Below the pieces are notes generated by a model. That model searched no databases. It saw only the letters and a list, made by a program, of their open reading frames with translations, and was not told the origin of the DNA. Positions 60,567 through 62,000 of a stretch of 62,000 nucleotides of DNA are shown piece after piece (position 1 is the stretch's first letter; every line of letters starts with the position of its first letter). The stretch is from Acanthaster planci (lineage: Eukaryota; Echinodermata; Asteroidea; Valvatida; Acanthasteridae). The translations under genes and the position numbers were made by a program. The DNA lies in NCBI RefSeq assembly GCF_001949145.1, contig NW_019091546.1, positions 246,795 to 308,794 on the forward strand, written 5' to 3'.

Positions 60567-62000
60567 CTGTAAAGCGGGGAGAAACGCACATTATAAGGCT
60601 GCATCCGAATCTCTTGGCTGGAGCTAGGTCTAAGTCTTCGCTCCATTGGAAATGCGTTGAGACGCGCAGACAATAGACCTAGCCGTAGCCCCAGAAGCAC
60701 GTTTCGGACACGGCCTTAGTATCTTCCTGCACGAACTCTTTTGCACTACTGAATCTCACACCACCTCTGATTACATGTAGTAAACAACATTCTATTTGCC
60801 CAGTAAGATTTTGGCGGAAGTTCCCAGTGTTGGTTTATGACACCTGTTGTGTTGGTTTATCCGTCTTCCCAAGTACTCTTGTCCACGTCTGAATCTTGCA
60901 TTGCCCGTGATTATCATGTATGAATTTGTCTGTCAGCAAGATTTATGCCATTATTTCCGATTTTAGCTCAGACACTTGACTCCTTCGCGAGCAGAAAAGT
61001 CCATATTCAATTCTAATAATGATTTTGTCTTTCACGTAGATGTTAAACCCACTTGCACTGCGCAAAGCTCTCAAAGAGTCCGTAGTCCAGGCGAATTCAC
61101 GTTCATTGTAACTCGGACGACTTGATATCGAGCATCCGCGAGTTTGAACGCTTTCTCTTTTTGCGTCGTCTCATATTCGCAAGTTCAAACAGCCATAGTC
61201 CTCGGTTTCATTCGCATTACCTGAAAACTTCCACGTATTCACGTTTTCGCGTCCAGAAGAGGTATCCGCTGTAGGCAATTTGGCTTATGGTGCTGGTCTA
61301 TGCACAGTACGTTTATCACGGTTAAAACTATTACTTTGGTTTCAACGTTAAACGTCCCAGTCTGGCCATCTCACACAACTCAAGGAGTTGAGCCATTTTA
61401 CACAAATGCGACGGCTACTGTAAGTTGATTGTGTTCCAATGAAACCAACTTTGCGCAGCATTGCTTTTTGAGCGAATTTAATTTTGTGGCTTGGTCTCTC
61501 GGCACTGCAGATAACCGATGTGTGCCTTGGGTAGCCTATAGCCTAATCACGGGAATTCATAAAAGAAACTGGCTTCTTTATACAACACAGGGAATCGGAG
61601 TGTCTGGCACTGTCTTTAATTATTTCCCGAACACAATGAAATGAGTCGTTTTCTGAAATACATATAATTAGAAATGGGGAGAGAAAGCTCAACTACGACC
61701 GGGGGCGGGTTGATTGGCAATTCATGAAGTATTCAATGGGCATTCCTCAAATCCGTAAAGAGCTTTGCGTTGATCTATTCCTGCCATGAATGTCCCCTTT
61801 CTAGCATGATGTTATAAAAAAAATTATTACGGTTATTACATCAGATTAAAAACAGATAACTGTTTGTAACCACCTACGCCATGTTTTATATGTTTTGTCG
61901 ACGAGGTTTACAGGTAAAAAGTCCTACACGACTGCAGGGGTGAGCTCAAGATCGTGAAAAGACAGTATGTCCAACTGAGAGAGTACATGTTTGCTAGTCT
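60567..62000. other. Receptor intron to the window edge; no exon recognised
   Basis: No further flytrap exon was found on the - strand in this 1.4 kb, so the next upstream exon is likely outside the window. The stretch contains the foldback element at 60594-60718 and otherwise unremarkable AT-rich DNA. Confidence 0.5.
60594..60718. repeat. Foldback element with TAAGGC ends
   Basis: The left end TAAGGCTGCATCCGAATC and the right end, read inverted, TAAGGCCGTGTCCGAAACG are inverted repeats; both arms also hold GCTAGGTCTA further in. At 125 bp and non-coding it fits a MITE. It lies 28 nt upstream of a receptor exon acceptor. Confidence 0.65.

Overview
The window is nuclear DNA from an invertebrate animal, most likely a deuterostome. 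Small exons are separated by introns with GT-AG (twice GC-AG) ends, and all introns and intergenic gaps are full of short interspersed repeats. Several foldback repeats (for example 34720-34966 and 60594-60718) and the many TACATGTA-type words recall sea-star or other echinoderm genomes. That placement is from memory, not from a search; amphioxus or a hemichordate remains possible. I see no bacterial, phage or viral gene block and no CRISPR array.

Layout. (1) 1-7308, + strand: the 3' part of an unidentified gene, six phase-compatible exons coding for 349 residues of proline/serine-rich, mostly disordered protein. (2) 7309-10501: no gene seen; repeats and probably the TMEM101 3' UTR. (3) 10502-12747, - strand: a complete three-exon TMEM101 gene (252 aa). 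(4) 12748-13354: a 607-bp head-to-head promoter interval with a perfect YY1-type motif over the TMEM101 start codon. (5) 13355-41615, + strand: a complete TBC1D9-family gene. I could join 25 coding exons into one continuous 1365-codon reading frame with two GRAM domains, a TBC RabGAP domain with both catalytic fingers, and an EF-hand loop. A further 54-nt phase-neutral exon at 25518-25571 looks like a cassette exon. (6) 41616-47768: no convincing gene. (7) 47769-48006, - strand: a short ORF of uncertain reality. (8) 49613-60566, - strand: the 3' fifteen exons (658 aa) of a metabotropic GABA-B-receptor-like class C GPCR, covering part of the Venus flytrap, all seven membrane segments and a short tail. 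Its N-terminus lies beyond the right edge.

The genes do not form a pathway. TMEM101 and TBC1D9 share a promoter interval, TBC1D9 is a predicted Rab GTPase-activating protein of membrane traffic, and the receptor is an independent membrane gene facing it tail to tail. The most notable points are: a ~673-bp tandem copy of the EF-hand exon joined by a single N (probably two haplotypes left unmerged); two GC-AG introns whose use is forced by reading phase and homology; the predicted TBC1D9 cassette exon; a minisatellite that has copied a splice donor; and a GABA-B-like receptor lacking the usual GABA-contacting glutamate.
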